The notes beneath the pieces are model-generated. The model had not been told where the DNA came from, ran no database searches, and saw only the letters and a list, made by a program, of their open reading frames with translations. Position numbers and translations under genes: made by a program. Shown here piece by piece: positions 16,895-24,884 of a stretch of DNA of 64,000 bases; the first letter of the stretch is position 1, and every line of letters starts with the position of its first letter. This DNA comes from Mycobacterium nebraskense (GTDB taxonomy: Bacteria > Actinomycetota > Actinomycetes > Mycobacteriales > Mycobacteriaceae): assembly GCF_002102255.1 (NCBI RefSeq), contig NZ_LQPH01000153.1:93276-157275 (forward strand), in the 5' to 3' direction.

Positions 16895-17752
16895 ATGCCT
16901 GCTCGCACCGCGCTTTCCCCCGGAGAGTTGTCCCCGACTCTGCCTGTGCCCAGCCGCATCCCCCGTCCGGAGTACGCCTGGAAGCCCACCGTGCAGGAAG
17001 GCAGCGAGCCGTGGGTGCAGACGCCGGAGGTGATCGAGAAGATGCGGGTCGCCGGCCGGATCGCGGCCGGCGCGCTAGAGGAGGCTGGCAAAGCGGTTGC
17101 GCCCGGGGTGACGACCGACGAACTGGACCGGATCGCTCACGAGTACATGACCGACCACGGCGCCTACCCGTCGACCCTGGGCTACAAGGGCTTCCCGAAG
17201 TCGTGCTGCACGTCACTCAATGAGGTCATCTGCCACGGGATCCCCGACTCGACGGTGGTCGCCGACGGCGACATCGTCAACATCGACGTCACGGCCTACA
17301 TAGACGGCGTGCACGGCGACACCAACGCGACTTTCCTGGCCGGCGACGTCTCCGAGGAGCACCGGCTGCTGGTCGAGCGGACCCGGGAGGCGACGATGCG
17401 CGCGATCAACGCCGTCAAGCCGGGGCGGGCGCTGTCGGTCGTCGGCCGCGTGATCGAGGCGTACGCGAATCGGTTTGGGTACAACGTGGTTCGTGACTTC
17501 ACCGGCCACGGCATTGGCACCACGTTTCACAACGGTCTGGTCGTGCTGCACTACGACCAGCCCTCGGTCACGACGATCATGCAGCCGGGGATGACGTTCA
17601 CCATCGAACCGATGATCAACCTCGGCGGGCTGGACTACGAGATCTGGGACGACGGCTGGACGGTGGTCACCAAGGACCGCAAGTGGACGGCGCAGTTCGA
17701 GCACACCCTGCTGGTGACCGACACCGGCGTCGAGATCCTTACCCTGCCGTGA
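16895..17752 (+). CDS. map: Methionine aminopeptidase, type Ic
   Basis: A 285-aa enzyme removing N-terminal Met from nascent proteins with two divalent metal ions. The first 40 residues are the mycobacterial N-terminal extension with a PxxPxP-type SH3-ligand-like stretch (LPVPSRIPRPEY). The pita-bread fold carries the metal ligands: DGDIVNIDVTAYIDGVHGDTN (two Asp), FTGHGIGTTFH (His), FTIEPMI (Glu) and QFEHTLLV (Glu). ATG at 16895 reproduces the length of M. tuberculosis MapB (Rv2861c). An in-frame ATT-like extension 6 codons upstream is less likely. cobQ begins 4 bp after its stop. Confidence 0.94.
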   Translation: MPARTALSPGELSPTLPVPSRIPRPEYAWKPTVQEGSEPWVQTPEVIEKMRVAGRIAAGALEEAGKAVAPGVTTDELDRIAHEYMTDHGAYPSTLGYKGFPKSCCTSLNEVICHGIPDSTVVADGDIVNIDVTAYIDGVHGDTNATFLAGDVSEEHRLLVERTREATMRAINAVKPGRALSVVGRVIEAYANRFGYNVVRDFTGHGIGTTFHNGLVVLHYDQPSVTTIMQPGMTFTIEPMINLGGLDYEIWDDGWTVVTKDRKWTAQFEHTLLVTDTGVEILTLP

Positions 17753-17756
17753 ACCC

Positions 17757-19268
17757 TTGAGCGGGGCGCTCCTGGTGGCCGGCACCAGCTCCGACGCCGG
17801 GAAATCGGTGGTGGTCGCGGGCTTGTGCCGGTTGTTGGCCCGCCGCGGCGTTCGGGTGGCGCCGTTCAAGGCGCAGAACATGTCCAACAATTCGGTGGTG
17901 ACCGTCGACGGCGGCGAGATCGGCCGGGCGCAGGCGCTGCAGGCGCGGGCGGCGGGGTTGGAACCCAGCGTGCGGTTCAACCCGATCCTGGTCAAGCCGG
18001 GCAGCGACCGGACGTCGCAGCTGGTGATCCGGGGCCGGGTCGCCGATTCGGTCACGGCGGCGAGCTATGTACGGCATCGCGACCGCCTTGCCGGGATCGT
18101 CGCAGACGAATTATCTTGCCTGCGTGACGAATTCGACGCCGTCATCTGCGAGGGAGCCGGCTCACCGGCCGAAATCAACCTGCGCGCCACGGATTTGGCC
18201 AACATGGGCCTGGCCCGGGCCGCGAACCTGCCGGTGATCCTGGTAGGTGATATCGACCGCGGCGGCCTGCTCGCCCATCTCTTCGGGACGGTCGCGGTGC
18301 TCGAGCCCGACGACCAAGCGCTGATCGCCGGCTTCGTCGTCAACAAATTCCGCGGCGATCCCGCCCTATTGGAACCCGGACTGCGGCAGCTGCACGCGAT
18401 GACCGGACGTCCGACCTACGGGGTGCTGCCCTACGCCGACGAGCTCTGGTTGGACGCCGAGGACTCGCTGTCGGTGGTCGCGCACCGCGTCGTCGGCACC
18501 CCCGCGCCGCCGCGCGGGCGCGAGTGGCTGCGGGTGGCCGCGATCCGGCTGCCCCGGATCTCCAACTCCACCGACGTGGAGGCGCTGGCGTGCGAACCGG
18601 GCGTGGTGGTGCGCTGGAGCACCGACCCCGCCGACCTTGCCGACACCGACCTCGTCGTGATTCCGGGGAGCAAATCCACCGTCGCGGACCTCGCCTGGCT
18701 GCGCGATCACGGCCTGGCCGAGGCGATCACGGCGCATGCCGCAGCCGGCAAGCCGGTGCTGGGTATCTGCGGGGGGTTTCAGATGCTGTGCCGGCGCATC
18801 GACGACACGGTGGAATCCGGGGCCGGCGAGGTCGCCGGGCTGGGGCTGTTGGACGCCGACATCACCTTCGGCGAGACCAAGATTCTGCGCCGGTGGCCAG
18901 CGCCGCTCGCCGGATACGAAATCCGTCACGGCCGGGTGTCGCGGTGCGCCGAGGAGAGCTGGTTCGGCGCGGAGGGTGGGCCCGACGGTGAACCGCACGG
19001 CCTCGTGCGCGGCGCGGTCTTCGGCACCCACTGGCACGGACTGCTCGACAACGACGCGTTCCGGCGCGCGTGGCTTACCCGCGTCGCGGTCGCGGCCGGC
19101 CGTGGCGGGTTCGTCGTCGCCGACACCAACGTCGCCGCGCGGCGCGATACCCAGCTCGACTTGATCGCCGATCTGCTGGCTTCCCATCTCGACGTCGACG
19201 CCGTCCTGGGCCTGCTCGACGGTCCGCCGCCCCACCGACCGCACATCGCAAGTCGGTTGCGGCCGTAG
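17757..19268 (+). CDS. cobQ: Cobyric acid synthase
   Basis: A 503-aa glutamine-dependent amidase that amidates side chains b, d, e and g of adenosylcobyrinic diamide in cobalamin synthesis. The N-terminal DTBS-like ATPase domain has GTSSDAGKSVVVAGLC as the P-loop and FKAQNMSNNSVV. The C-terminal class-I-like glutaminase domain has the nucleophile Cys in VLGICGGFQML and the partner His in FGTHWHGLLDN. TTG at 17757 is the only start that keeps the P-loop at the N-terminus. In M. tuberculosis cobQ1 is at Rv0255c, far from map, so its place here is a difference in gene order. Confidence 0.93.
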   Translation: MSGALLVAGTSSDAGKSVVVAGLCRLLARRGVRVAPFKAQNMSNNSVVTVDGGEIGRAQALQARAAGLEPSVRFNPILVKPGSDRTSQLVIRGRVADSVTAASYVRHRDRLAGIVADELSCLRDEFDAVICEGAGSPAEINLRATDLANMGLARAANLPVILVGDIDRGGLLAHLFGTVAVLEPDDQALIAGFVVNKFRGDPALLEPGLRQLHAMTGRPTYGVLPYADELWLDAEDSLSVVAHRVVGTPAPPRGREWLRVAAIRLPRISNSTDVEALACEPGVVVRWSTDPADLADTDLVVIPGSKSTVADLAWLRDHGLAEAITAHAAAGKPVLGICGGFQMLCRRIDDTVESGAGEVAGLGLLDADITFGETKILRRWPAPLAGYEIRHGRVSRCAEESWFGAEGGPDGEPHGLVRGAVFGTHWHGLLDNDAFRRAWLTRVAVAAGRGGFVVADTNVAARRDTQLDLIADLLASHLDVDAVLGLLDGPPPHRPHIASRLRP

Positions 19269-19388
19269 GACATTCACGAGTACGTGCACGCATGAAGGAC
19301 GAATTGACGGCGACGCAAAACCCGGGGCGCACGCGCGGATGTTAAGAAATCGTCGCGCGCGCAGGCCGCTCCGCTGTAGCGTGCGAAG

Positions 19389-19949
19389 ATGCCCTCCATG
19401 ATGACCACTCTCGACGGATTCCCCGTCCCGGTAGGCGTGGCCGGTCCGGAACAGGGCGTCGTGGTCGTCATCCTGGGTGACGAGGAGCGCGTCCCCGCCG
19501 CGTACGACGCAGTCTGCGAGCGTCTGCACACCGCATCGCTTCGGACGGTCGTCATCGGTCTCGACCCGCGATTGACCCCCAAGTCGGTGGTCGGCATCCT
19601 CGACGCGCTGGGAATCGGGTGGGCCGTGGTGGTGGGCGATCGCGCCGGCGGCGAACTGGCCTGGGAACTGGCGGCGACGAAGCTGGGCCGGTTCGTCGGC
19701 CTAGTGGTGATCGACCGCGGCCATCCGCGGGCGGCCGATCGCGACGGCGTGGTCCGCGACGAACACTGCCCGCCGGTGGAAATCGGCACCACGGTCCTGG
19801 TCAGCTCCCCGGCCGCGCGGGCGGTGGCCCGCGCCGGCCAGCAGTATGTCTACGCCGATTACCGCGTGGTGCACCTGGGCAGGCGCACGGTGCAGGAGTC
19901 GACGGCGCAGTTGGCCGCCGAGATCGTGTTGCGCACCAGTACCTGGTAG
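19389..19949 (+). CDS. Alpha/beta hydrolase-like protein with degenerate nucleophile elbow
   Basis: A 186-aa soluble protein with alternating strands and helices resembling a minimal alpha/beta-hydrolase core (GVVVVILGDEE, IGWAVVVGDRAGGELAWELA, LVVIDRGHPRAADRDG). The nucleophile elbow reads GDRAGG instead of GxSxG, so a normal serine hydrolase activity is unlikely. The C-terminus ends YADYRVVHLGRRTVQESTAQL. ATG at 19389, 19398 or 19401 could be used; no clear RBS decides. I do not recognise a named family. Its neighbours are cobQ and a glutamine amidotransferase on the same strand. Confidence 0.6.
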   Translation: MPSMMTTLDGFPVPVGVAGPEQGVVVVILGDEERVPAAYDAVCERLHTASLRTVVIGLDPRLTPKSVVGILDALGIGWAVVVGDRAGGELAWELAATKLGRFVGLVVIDRGHPRAADRDGVVRDEHCPPVEIGTTVLVSSPAARAVARAGQQYVYADYRVVHLGRRTVQESTAQLAAEIVLRTSTW

Positions 19950-20148
19950 TTCTCGGTTGGTGCACCGAACCTCAACTCGCACAAGCGGTTTGCTGGATGG
20001 TCCGCGCGTCGTCGGCCGCGGGCGGCGCTGATCGGCCCAGGGCTGTACCGTGTCGACGGAGGCCGAAGATTCCGGGTCGAGCGGTCGCTCAGCACGCTGG
20101 CGGATCCGCGGGAGTTGGTGGCGGTCATCGATCGGGAAAGGATGCGCT

Positions 20149-20886
20149 GTGGTGAACGCCTCTGGACGCCCGATGGTGGGGCTGACCTGTTACCTGGAGC
20201 GGGTGCAGACCGGAATTTGGGACATGCCCGCCGGTTATCTGCCGGCCGATTATTTCGAGGGTGTCGTCCTGACCGGCGGGGCCGCGGTGTTGCTACCACC
20301 GCAACCGGCGGAACCCGAGACCGTCGGCTCGATCCTCGACAGCTTGCACGCGCTGGTGATCACGGGCGGCTACGACCTGGACCCCGCCGCGTACGGCCAG
20401 CAACCGCATCCGACCACCGATCAGCCCCGCGCCGCCCGCGATGCCTGGGAGTTCGCGCTGTTGCGCGGCGCGCTGGACCGGGGCCTGCCGGTGCTGGGCA
20501 TCTGCCGCGGTGCGCAGGTGCTCAACGTGGCGCTCGGCGGCACCCTGCACCAGCACCTGCCCGACGTTCTCGGGCACGACGGGCATCGCGCGGGCAATGG
20601 GGTGTTCACCAGGTTGCCGGTGCGCACCCTTGCGGGCAGCCGGCTGGCCGCGCTGGTGGGGGAGTCCACCGATGCGCCGTGCTACCACCACCAGGCGATC
20701 GACAAAGTCGGTGAGGGCCTCGTGGTCAGCGCCTGGGACCCCGACGGCGTGGTTGAGGCGCTGGAGTTGCCCGGGGACCGGTTTGTGCTTGCGGTGCAAT
20801 GGCATCCGGAACAGACCCCGGACGACTTGCGCCTTTTCGCCGCGATCGTGGACGCCGCGCGGTCGTATGCCTCGCGCGCCGGCTGA
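20149..20886 (+). CDS. Class I glutamine amidotransferase, gamma-glutamyl-GABA hydrolase family (Rv2859c-like)
   Basis: A 245-aa protein of the peptidase C26/PuuD type, which hydrolyses gamma-glutamyl amides such as gamma-glutamyl-GABA in polyamine breakdown. The nucleophile is the Cys in VLGICRGAQVLNVALGG; the His-Glu pair is in VQWHPEQTPDD; and ALVITGGYDLDPAAYG and PCYHHQAIDKVG are family blocks. GTG at 20149 (or the adjacent GTG at 20152) follows GGAAAGGA. In M. tuberculosis this gene sits between glnA4 and aldC as part of a probable glutamylpolyamine pathway; here both neighbours are missing, so the gene stands alone. Confidence 0.85.
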   Translation: MVNASGRPMVGLTCYLERVQTGIWDMPAGYLPADYFEGVVLTGGAAVLLPPQPAEPETVGSILDSLHALVITGGYDLDPAAYGQQPHPTTDQPRAARDAWEFALLRGALDRGLPVLGICRGAQVLNVALGGTLHQHLPDVLGHDGHRAGNGVFTRLPVRTLAGSRLAALVGESTDAPCYHHQAIDKVGEGLVVSAWDPDGVVEALELPGDRFVLAVQWHPEQTPDDLRLFAAIVDAARSYASRAG

Positions 20887-20893
20887 GCCGGCG

Positions 20894-21805
20894 CTACGCG
20901 ACCGTTCCGCGGCAGACGGCCATCGGCGTCGCAGCCGCCGTCCAGGTCCGTGGCACCGACAACGCCCCGACCGACGTTGCGCGGCCGACCCCCGCACTGA
21001 TTGCCGCGCCGCGAACACCACGCTGGTCGGGCAGCAGGCATCGCAGCGCCGCCGCCTTGTTGAGCGAATTCAGGTAGGCGATCGCGGCGCCCGACGGCGC
21101 CGTGAGTGAGCTCAGTTTCGACAGCGGGCAGGTCGCGGGTGCGAGGGAGACGTCGAACGTGGCCAGCGGTGACAGGGACAGCGCCCGCAGCGCGGTGGGG
21201 GCGACTGAGATCAGCTGGTGTCCAGCCGATATGACCTCCGGCGCCGACTTCAGCGCCCACGTGCGCGGGGCCGGCCTGACGGCCGCGTCCTGGCCGGCGT
21301 CGGGCGGCAAGGTGAACGGCGTAAGGGCCGCGGCATCGGCCGAGGCCGCGGCGTAGGCGCACATGGCCGCGGCGTCCTGGGCCCACATCTGTTCGTAGTG
21401 GGCCTCGGTGTCGGCGATCGCCGGGCCGGCCAGCCCCAGGCGGTTCGCCAGGATCAGCGATCTGCGCTGCGTGCGGTTGGCGCCGATCGTCGAGGGCGGC
21501 ACCGTCGCCGCCAACGCCGTTTCGTGGGCACTCGCCGCAGCGGCCGCCCCGGTGGCCGCGTGCTCGGCCCGTATTGCTGTCGCATTGAGCCAATCGATGT
21601 AGGGCACCGCGCCGTCCAGGGCGGGTGCGGGGCCCTCCCATCCGGCCAGCAGCTTTGAGGTCACCGCACGGTAGTCCGCGACGGCGGTGTGCAGCCATGT
21701 GGCCAGGCGGGCCCAGGCCGCCGCGGCTTCGGCCATCGACCCCGAGCCGGGGCCGTCATGCATTTGTCCGGAAATGATTTCCGGCGGGAGCGTCGTGAAA
21801 TTCAT
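20894..21805 (-). CDS. PPE family protein (SVP subgroup)
   Basis: A 303-aa mycobacterial PPE protein. The N-terminal 180 residues form the helical PPE domain: it begins MNFTTLPPEIISGQMHDGPG (PPE at residues 7-9), and contains an Ala-rich helix-turn and the conserved WxG-like AGWEGPA, followed by HYEQMWAQDAAAMCAYAAAS. The C-terminal part ends with the SVP-type motif VGALSVPRTW. PPE proteins are usually exported by ESX systems with a PE partner; no PE gene is next to it. ATG at 21805 is the natural start. A decayed relative lies about 540 bp upstream on the same strand. Confidence 0.88.
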   Translation of the reverse strand: MNFTTLPPEIISGQMHDGPGSGSMAEAAAAWARLATWLHTAVADYRAVTSKLLAGWEGPAPALDGAVPYIDWLNATAIRAEHAATGAAAAASAHETALAATVPPSTIGANRTQRRSLILANRLGLAGPAIADTEAHYEQMWAQDAAAMCAYAAASADAAALTPFTLPPDAGQDAAVRPAPRTWALKSAPEVISAGHQLISVAPTALRALSLSPLATFDVSLAPATCPLSKLSSLTAPSGAAIAYLNSLNKAAALRCLLPDQRGVRGAAISAGVGRATSVGALSVPRTWTAAATPMAVCRGTVA

Positions 21806-21879
21806 TGCTATCTCTGCCTAACGCCACGGTATCGGCCGTGTGAGAACGGAACTCTTCTGTTGGGACGTAGGCCCGGGGG

Positions 21880-22364
21880 TTACAGGCCTACCTGCAACTG
21901 CGGCGGTGCAACCACGGCGGCTGCCGCGAGCGATTGAGCCGTCAGCAGCGCGCGACGCAAAGTTGCGTCAACAGATCTCGGTCGGGTGGAACCGCCGAGG
22001 ACGCACGGGACGGTGCGCGGGCCAGCCGAAATGTCGCGGCCGCAAACGAAGTCGGTAGCGGTGACCCGATCGACGGCGGCGACGAACGGGTCCATGTCGG
22101 CGGCCGATCCCGCGTCATCCACGCATTCTTCGTGGTCTTGTGATGTGTCGGCAGGTTCGGGTTATGCGCTTGCACCGCCGCAGCATTCACGCCCGTATGC
22201 ACGGCTGCCTGCGACGAGGCCGCGGGCTGCGGCATTCCGAGCCCGGCGACCGCGGTCCCGCGCGACGCCCAGCCCGCGGTGACCGCGCAGAACAAACCGA
22301 GCGCCGCAACGATCGCGATGGCTGACCGCCATCGTCGAACGCTACGGGTGTCTCCGACTCTCAC
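21880..22364 (-). pseudogene. Apparently frameshifted gene for a small exported protein
   Basis: Two overlapping frames read as one protein if a shift is placed between about 22140 and 22195. The first frame starts at 22364 with MRVGDTRSVRRWRS and a hydrophobic signal segment (AIVAALGLFCAVTAGWAS), then a low-complexity Ala/Gln stretch. The second frame continues PEPADTSQDHEECVDDAG and DPFVAAVDRVTATDFVCGRD, ending at 21880 in PPQLQVGL. The later part of the first frame turns into Ser/Pro/Arg-rich sequence typical of a wrong frame. It may be decay or a sequencing error. Lying between a PPE gene and a PPE remnant, it fits a degenerating region. No family recognised. Confidence 0.45.
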
Positions 22365-22953
22365 AGTGGCCCGAACTTACAACACGAGGCTTGGCCGACA
22401 AGCCCAGCGAGCTGTGAGAACGATCAAAGTCCGGTGTGCGTTCGCAGGCCGCTTGCCCATCGGCCAGCCAGGCCGGAGGCGCCGACAACCCGCCGATCGA
22501 GATGCCGCGTGCGAAACCCGCCGTCACCGCGGCGCGGTGACCTCTGCCCGCCTTTGCCGCCGCACCGCCGATGGCCACGGCGATGGGGATGCTGGCCTCC
22601 CTGGCGAACCCGGTGCGCAGGGAACTCAGCTTGGACAGCGGCGACGACATCGACAGCACCGCCGTACGGAACCGACAAGAAGATGCCGAGGAGAGCCCGC
22701 AGAGCGCTGCGGGCAGCATCGAAACCAGTTCAGCGCCAGCCGATATCACCTCGTCCGCGTCGGCGGCGGGCGGCGACGTGAATGGTGTCATGGTCGAGGC
22801 TGCCACCGAGGCATTGGCATAGGCGTACATGGCGGCGGCGTTCTGCGCCCACAGCTGGTCGTAGTGGCCCTGCGAGGTTCCTTTGAAAATGCTTAAAGGT
22901 AGCGCAATTTCGGCTGCGATCGTCTCGTCAGGGGGAGACGGCAGGCGGCGCAA
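22342..22953 (-). pseudogene. N-terminally truncated PPE gene remnant
   Basis: An open frame of 203 codons whose middle matches the second half of a PPE-SVP protein: GHYDQLWAQNAAAMYAYANAS is the counterpart of a block in the intact PPE gene nearby, and ARGISIGGLSAPPAW replaces the usual SVP-W motif. The entire first two-thirds of the PPE domain, including the PPE residues, is missing, because the stop codon of the next gene lies 7 bp upstream of the frame. The last 35 residues do not look like PPE sequence. It is therefore a remnant left after a deletion, and probably not expressed as a functional protein. Confidence 0.7.
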
Positions 22954-22959
22954 CGACGG

Positions 22960-24102
22960 TTAGTGAGCCGCGGCAGGGGATTTGAACGCGATGAGCGGGA
23001 TGGCCATTTCGGCGGGTGTCGCCGCGCCGTGAAAGCCTATGAGGCGAGCGGATTCCGGCGGCTCGTGCCCGGTTGCCAGCACGGCGGTGTCGCCGGTGCA
23101 GACCGCGACGACATCGCCGATTCGCGCCAGGTGCGCCGGGTTGACCGGTCCGAACATCCCGGTCGCCACGGCCTGCTCGCGGCTGTAGATGTGCGCCCTA
23201 CCGCCCAGCACCTCACTCCAGGCCGCCTGCACATCTGCCGCGGCGCCGGGCTCGGTGTGCAGGTAGCGCACCCGCGGCTCCCCGGCGACCACGCGGACTC
23301 CCGCGGCCAGCCGCGGGTCGGTGTCGAGGTCGACCCGCGCGTCCGGTGGAACATTGAAACCGCCGTGGTCGGCGGTCACCAGTAGCGCCGCGGTCGGGGG
23401 CAGCGCCGCGACCAGCCGGGTCAGCAGCGTGTCGACCTGGGCCGCCGCTTCGTGCCACCGGGACGATCCGACGCCGAATGCGTGGGCCGCGGTGTCCAGG
23501 GCGGGGGTGTAGCCGTAGACCAGGCCCGGCGCCGCATGCAGCTCGTCGGCCACCTTCTGCGCGTTGTCGTCCGTCGGTTGGGTCGGGCGGAATTCGGCAC
23601 CGCGATACGCCGAGTCGGTCAACCCACTACCCATGAACGCGGCCGGCAACACGGCGCGCGCGCTGACGCCGGCTTTGTTGAGCCGCCCGAACCAGGTTGG
23701 TAACGGCTGCCACTCGGCGTGCGGGGGATCGTCACGCCACAAGATGTGATTGATCACCCGATCGGTGCCGGGAACGTTGAGCGTGAAGCCCAGGATCCCG
23801 TGTTCACCCGGCTGCGCCCCCGTGCCCAGCGAAACCAGGCTGGTCGGGGTGGTCGACGGGAAGGTGCAAGTGAGCTCCGTGAGGCGCCCGGCCTGCCCGG
23901 CCAGCACCGAGGCGAGCAGCGGCGCGCTGCCGGCCAGCTCCGCAAGCAGGTGCCAGCCCAGTCCGTCCACCAGCACCACCGCGACGCGATCGATCTGATC
24001 GGTTCCGCCGATCCAGTCGGCCAAGCCCAGCTTGTCGACGGCGCCCGGCGCGCCCAGCAGAGCGGCGGCGGCGGGCAGCACGTCGCAGATGGAACCGGGC
24101 AC
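22960..24102 (-). CDS. Type I phosphodiesterase/nucleotide pyrophosphatase-fold (alkaline phosphatase superfamily) protein
   Basis: A 380-aa metallo-hydrolase of the NPP/alkaline-phosphatase superfamily. Residues follow the family order: VAVVLVDGLGWHLL (first metal Asp), FPSTTPTSLVSLGTG (nucleophile Thr/Ser region), GEHGILGFTLN, then LVYGYTPALDTAAHAFG (Asp/His metal ligands) and LLVTADHGGFNVP (Asp-His). It has no signal peptide, so it would be cytoplasmic. GTG at 24102 keeps the start just outside the upstream gene, 21 bp away, so it can be the last gene of the hydrogenase transcript. The substrate is unknown. A longer frame running into the upstream gene is not supported. Confidence 0.75.
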   Translation of the reverse strand: MPGSICDVLPAAAALLGAPGAVDKLGLADWIGGTDQIDRVAVVLVDGLGWHLLAELAGSAPLLASVLAGQAGRLTELTCTFPSTTPTSLVSLGTGAQPGEHGILGFTLNVPGTDRVINHILWRDDPPHAEWQPLPTWFGRLNKAGVSARAVLPAAFMGSGLTDSAYRGAEFRPTQPTDDNAQKVADELHAAPGLVYGYTPALDTAAHAFGVGSSRWHEAAAQVDTLLTRLVAALPPTAALLVTADHGGFNVPPDARVDLDTDPRLAAGVRVVAGEPRVRYLHTEPGAAADVQAAWSEVLGGRAHIYSREQAVATGMFGPVNPAHLARIGDVVAVCTGDTAVLATGHEPPESARLIGFHGAATPAEMAIPLIAFKSPAAAH

Positions 24103-24122
24103 CGGGCCAGTCTGGCACGCAA

Positions 24123-24884
24123 TTAGACGCGCGCCAGTCGGCGGGTCGTCACTCGCAGCTGACGATCGGTTCCGTCGGCGAGCGCGCCAACCTGCCGCGG
24201 CGACAGCCGCCCACACAGCCGCCTCCAGTGCAGCGCGACCTCGTCGCCTGGGGCCGCATCCGGCACCGCGCTGTACCCGTCGGTCCATACGTCGAACACG
24301 CCGGACGACGGTTCGGACAGTGCGAGCGCCTCACCGTCGAGCACCAGCCTTCGGTGCAGCACCTCGATCCGGTTGTGGTCGCGGGAGACCACGGTGCCCC
24401 AGGTGATGCGGCAATTATCGAGCACATTCAGCGGATGTTTGACAAGGTTCTGGCGCCCGGCGCCACCCAGGAACCGCGTCCACGGGTACACGCCGAACAC
24501 GTGGAAGCAGTGATTGGCGGCGGCCTCGCGGGCCAGGTCCGGCGTCAGGTGTGACCAGTAGCGGCCCGCCTGCGGGCCGATGATCGTCAGCAACGCCTCG
24601 AAGAAGTCCTGCGGGTCCAGGTCGGCTCCGACGCCGCCCCCCAGCCAGTACGACTCGACGAGCCGATAATCCAGCGGGTCGGCGATCCCGGTCAGCGTCG
24701 ACAGCACCCGCAGGTACGGCCACGCCCCGGAAAACTTCGTCGCGGCCCTGTGCACCTCGTCGACCGAACCGTCGCGCAAGGTGGCTCCCAGTGGGGGACC
24801 GCAATAGCCCAGCGCGTTGGGCGCATAGGCGTAGCGCGCGAACATCTCCGCGCCCTTTTGCGATCCGCCGGTGTCGGCTTTCAA
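24123..24884 (-). CDS. DUF6390 family protein, hydrogenase-cluster associated
   Basis: A 253-aa soluble protein of a family I know only from actinobacterial [NiFe]-hydrogenase loci. Recognisable blocks are FARYAYAPNALGYCGPP at the start, RLVESYWLGGGVGADLDP and NHCFHVFGVYPWTRFLGG, and a C-terminal VALHWRRLCGRLSPRQ. There are no membrane segments and no known catalytic motif. TTG at 24884 overlaps the hypD stop as TTGA; the ATG at 24845, preceded by AAAGGG, may be the true start. Function unknown; its place straight after hypD suggests a role in maturation or regulation. Confidence 0.75.
   Translation of the reverse strand: MKADTGGSQKGAEMFARYAYAPNALGYCGPPLGATLRDGSVDEVHRAATKFSGAWPYLRVLSTLTGIADPLDYRLVESYWLGGGVGADLDPQDFFEALLTIIGPQAGRYWSHLTPDLAREAAANHCFHVFGVYPWTRFLGGAGRQNLVKHPLNVLDNCRITWGTVVSRDHNRIEVLHRRLVLDGEALALSEPSSGVFDVWTDGYSAVPDAAPGDEVALHWRRLCGRLSPRQVGALADGTDRQLRVTTRRLARV

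Noticed and set aside
20050..20148. N-terminal extension of the glutamine amidotransferase
   Set aside because: The extra 33 residues are Ser/Arg/Trp-rich with no family similarity, and a good RBS precedes the later GTG.
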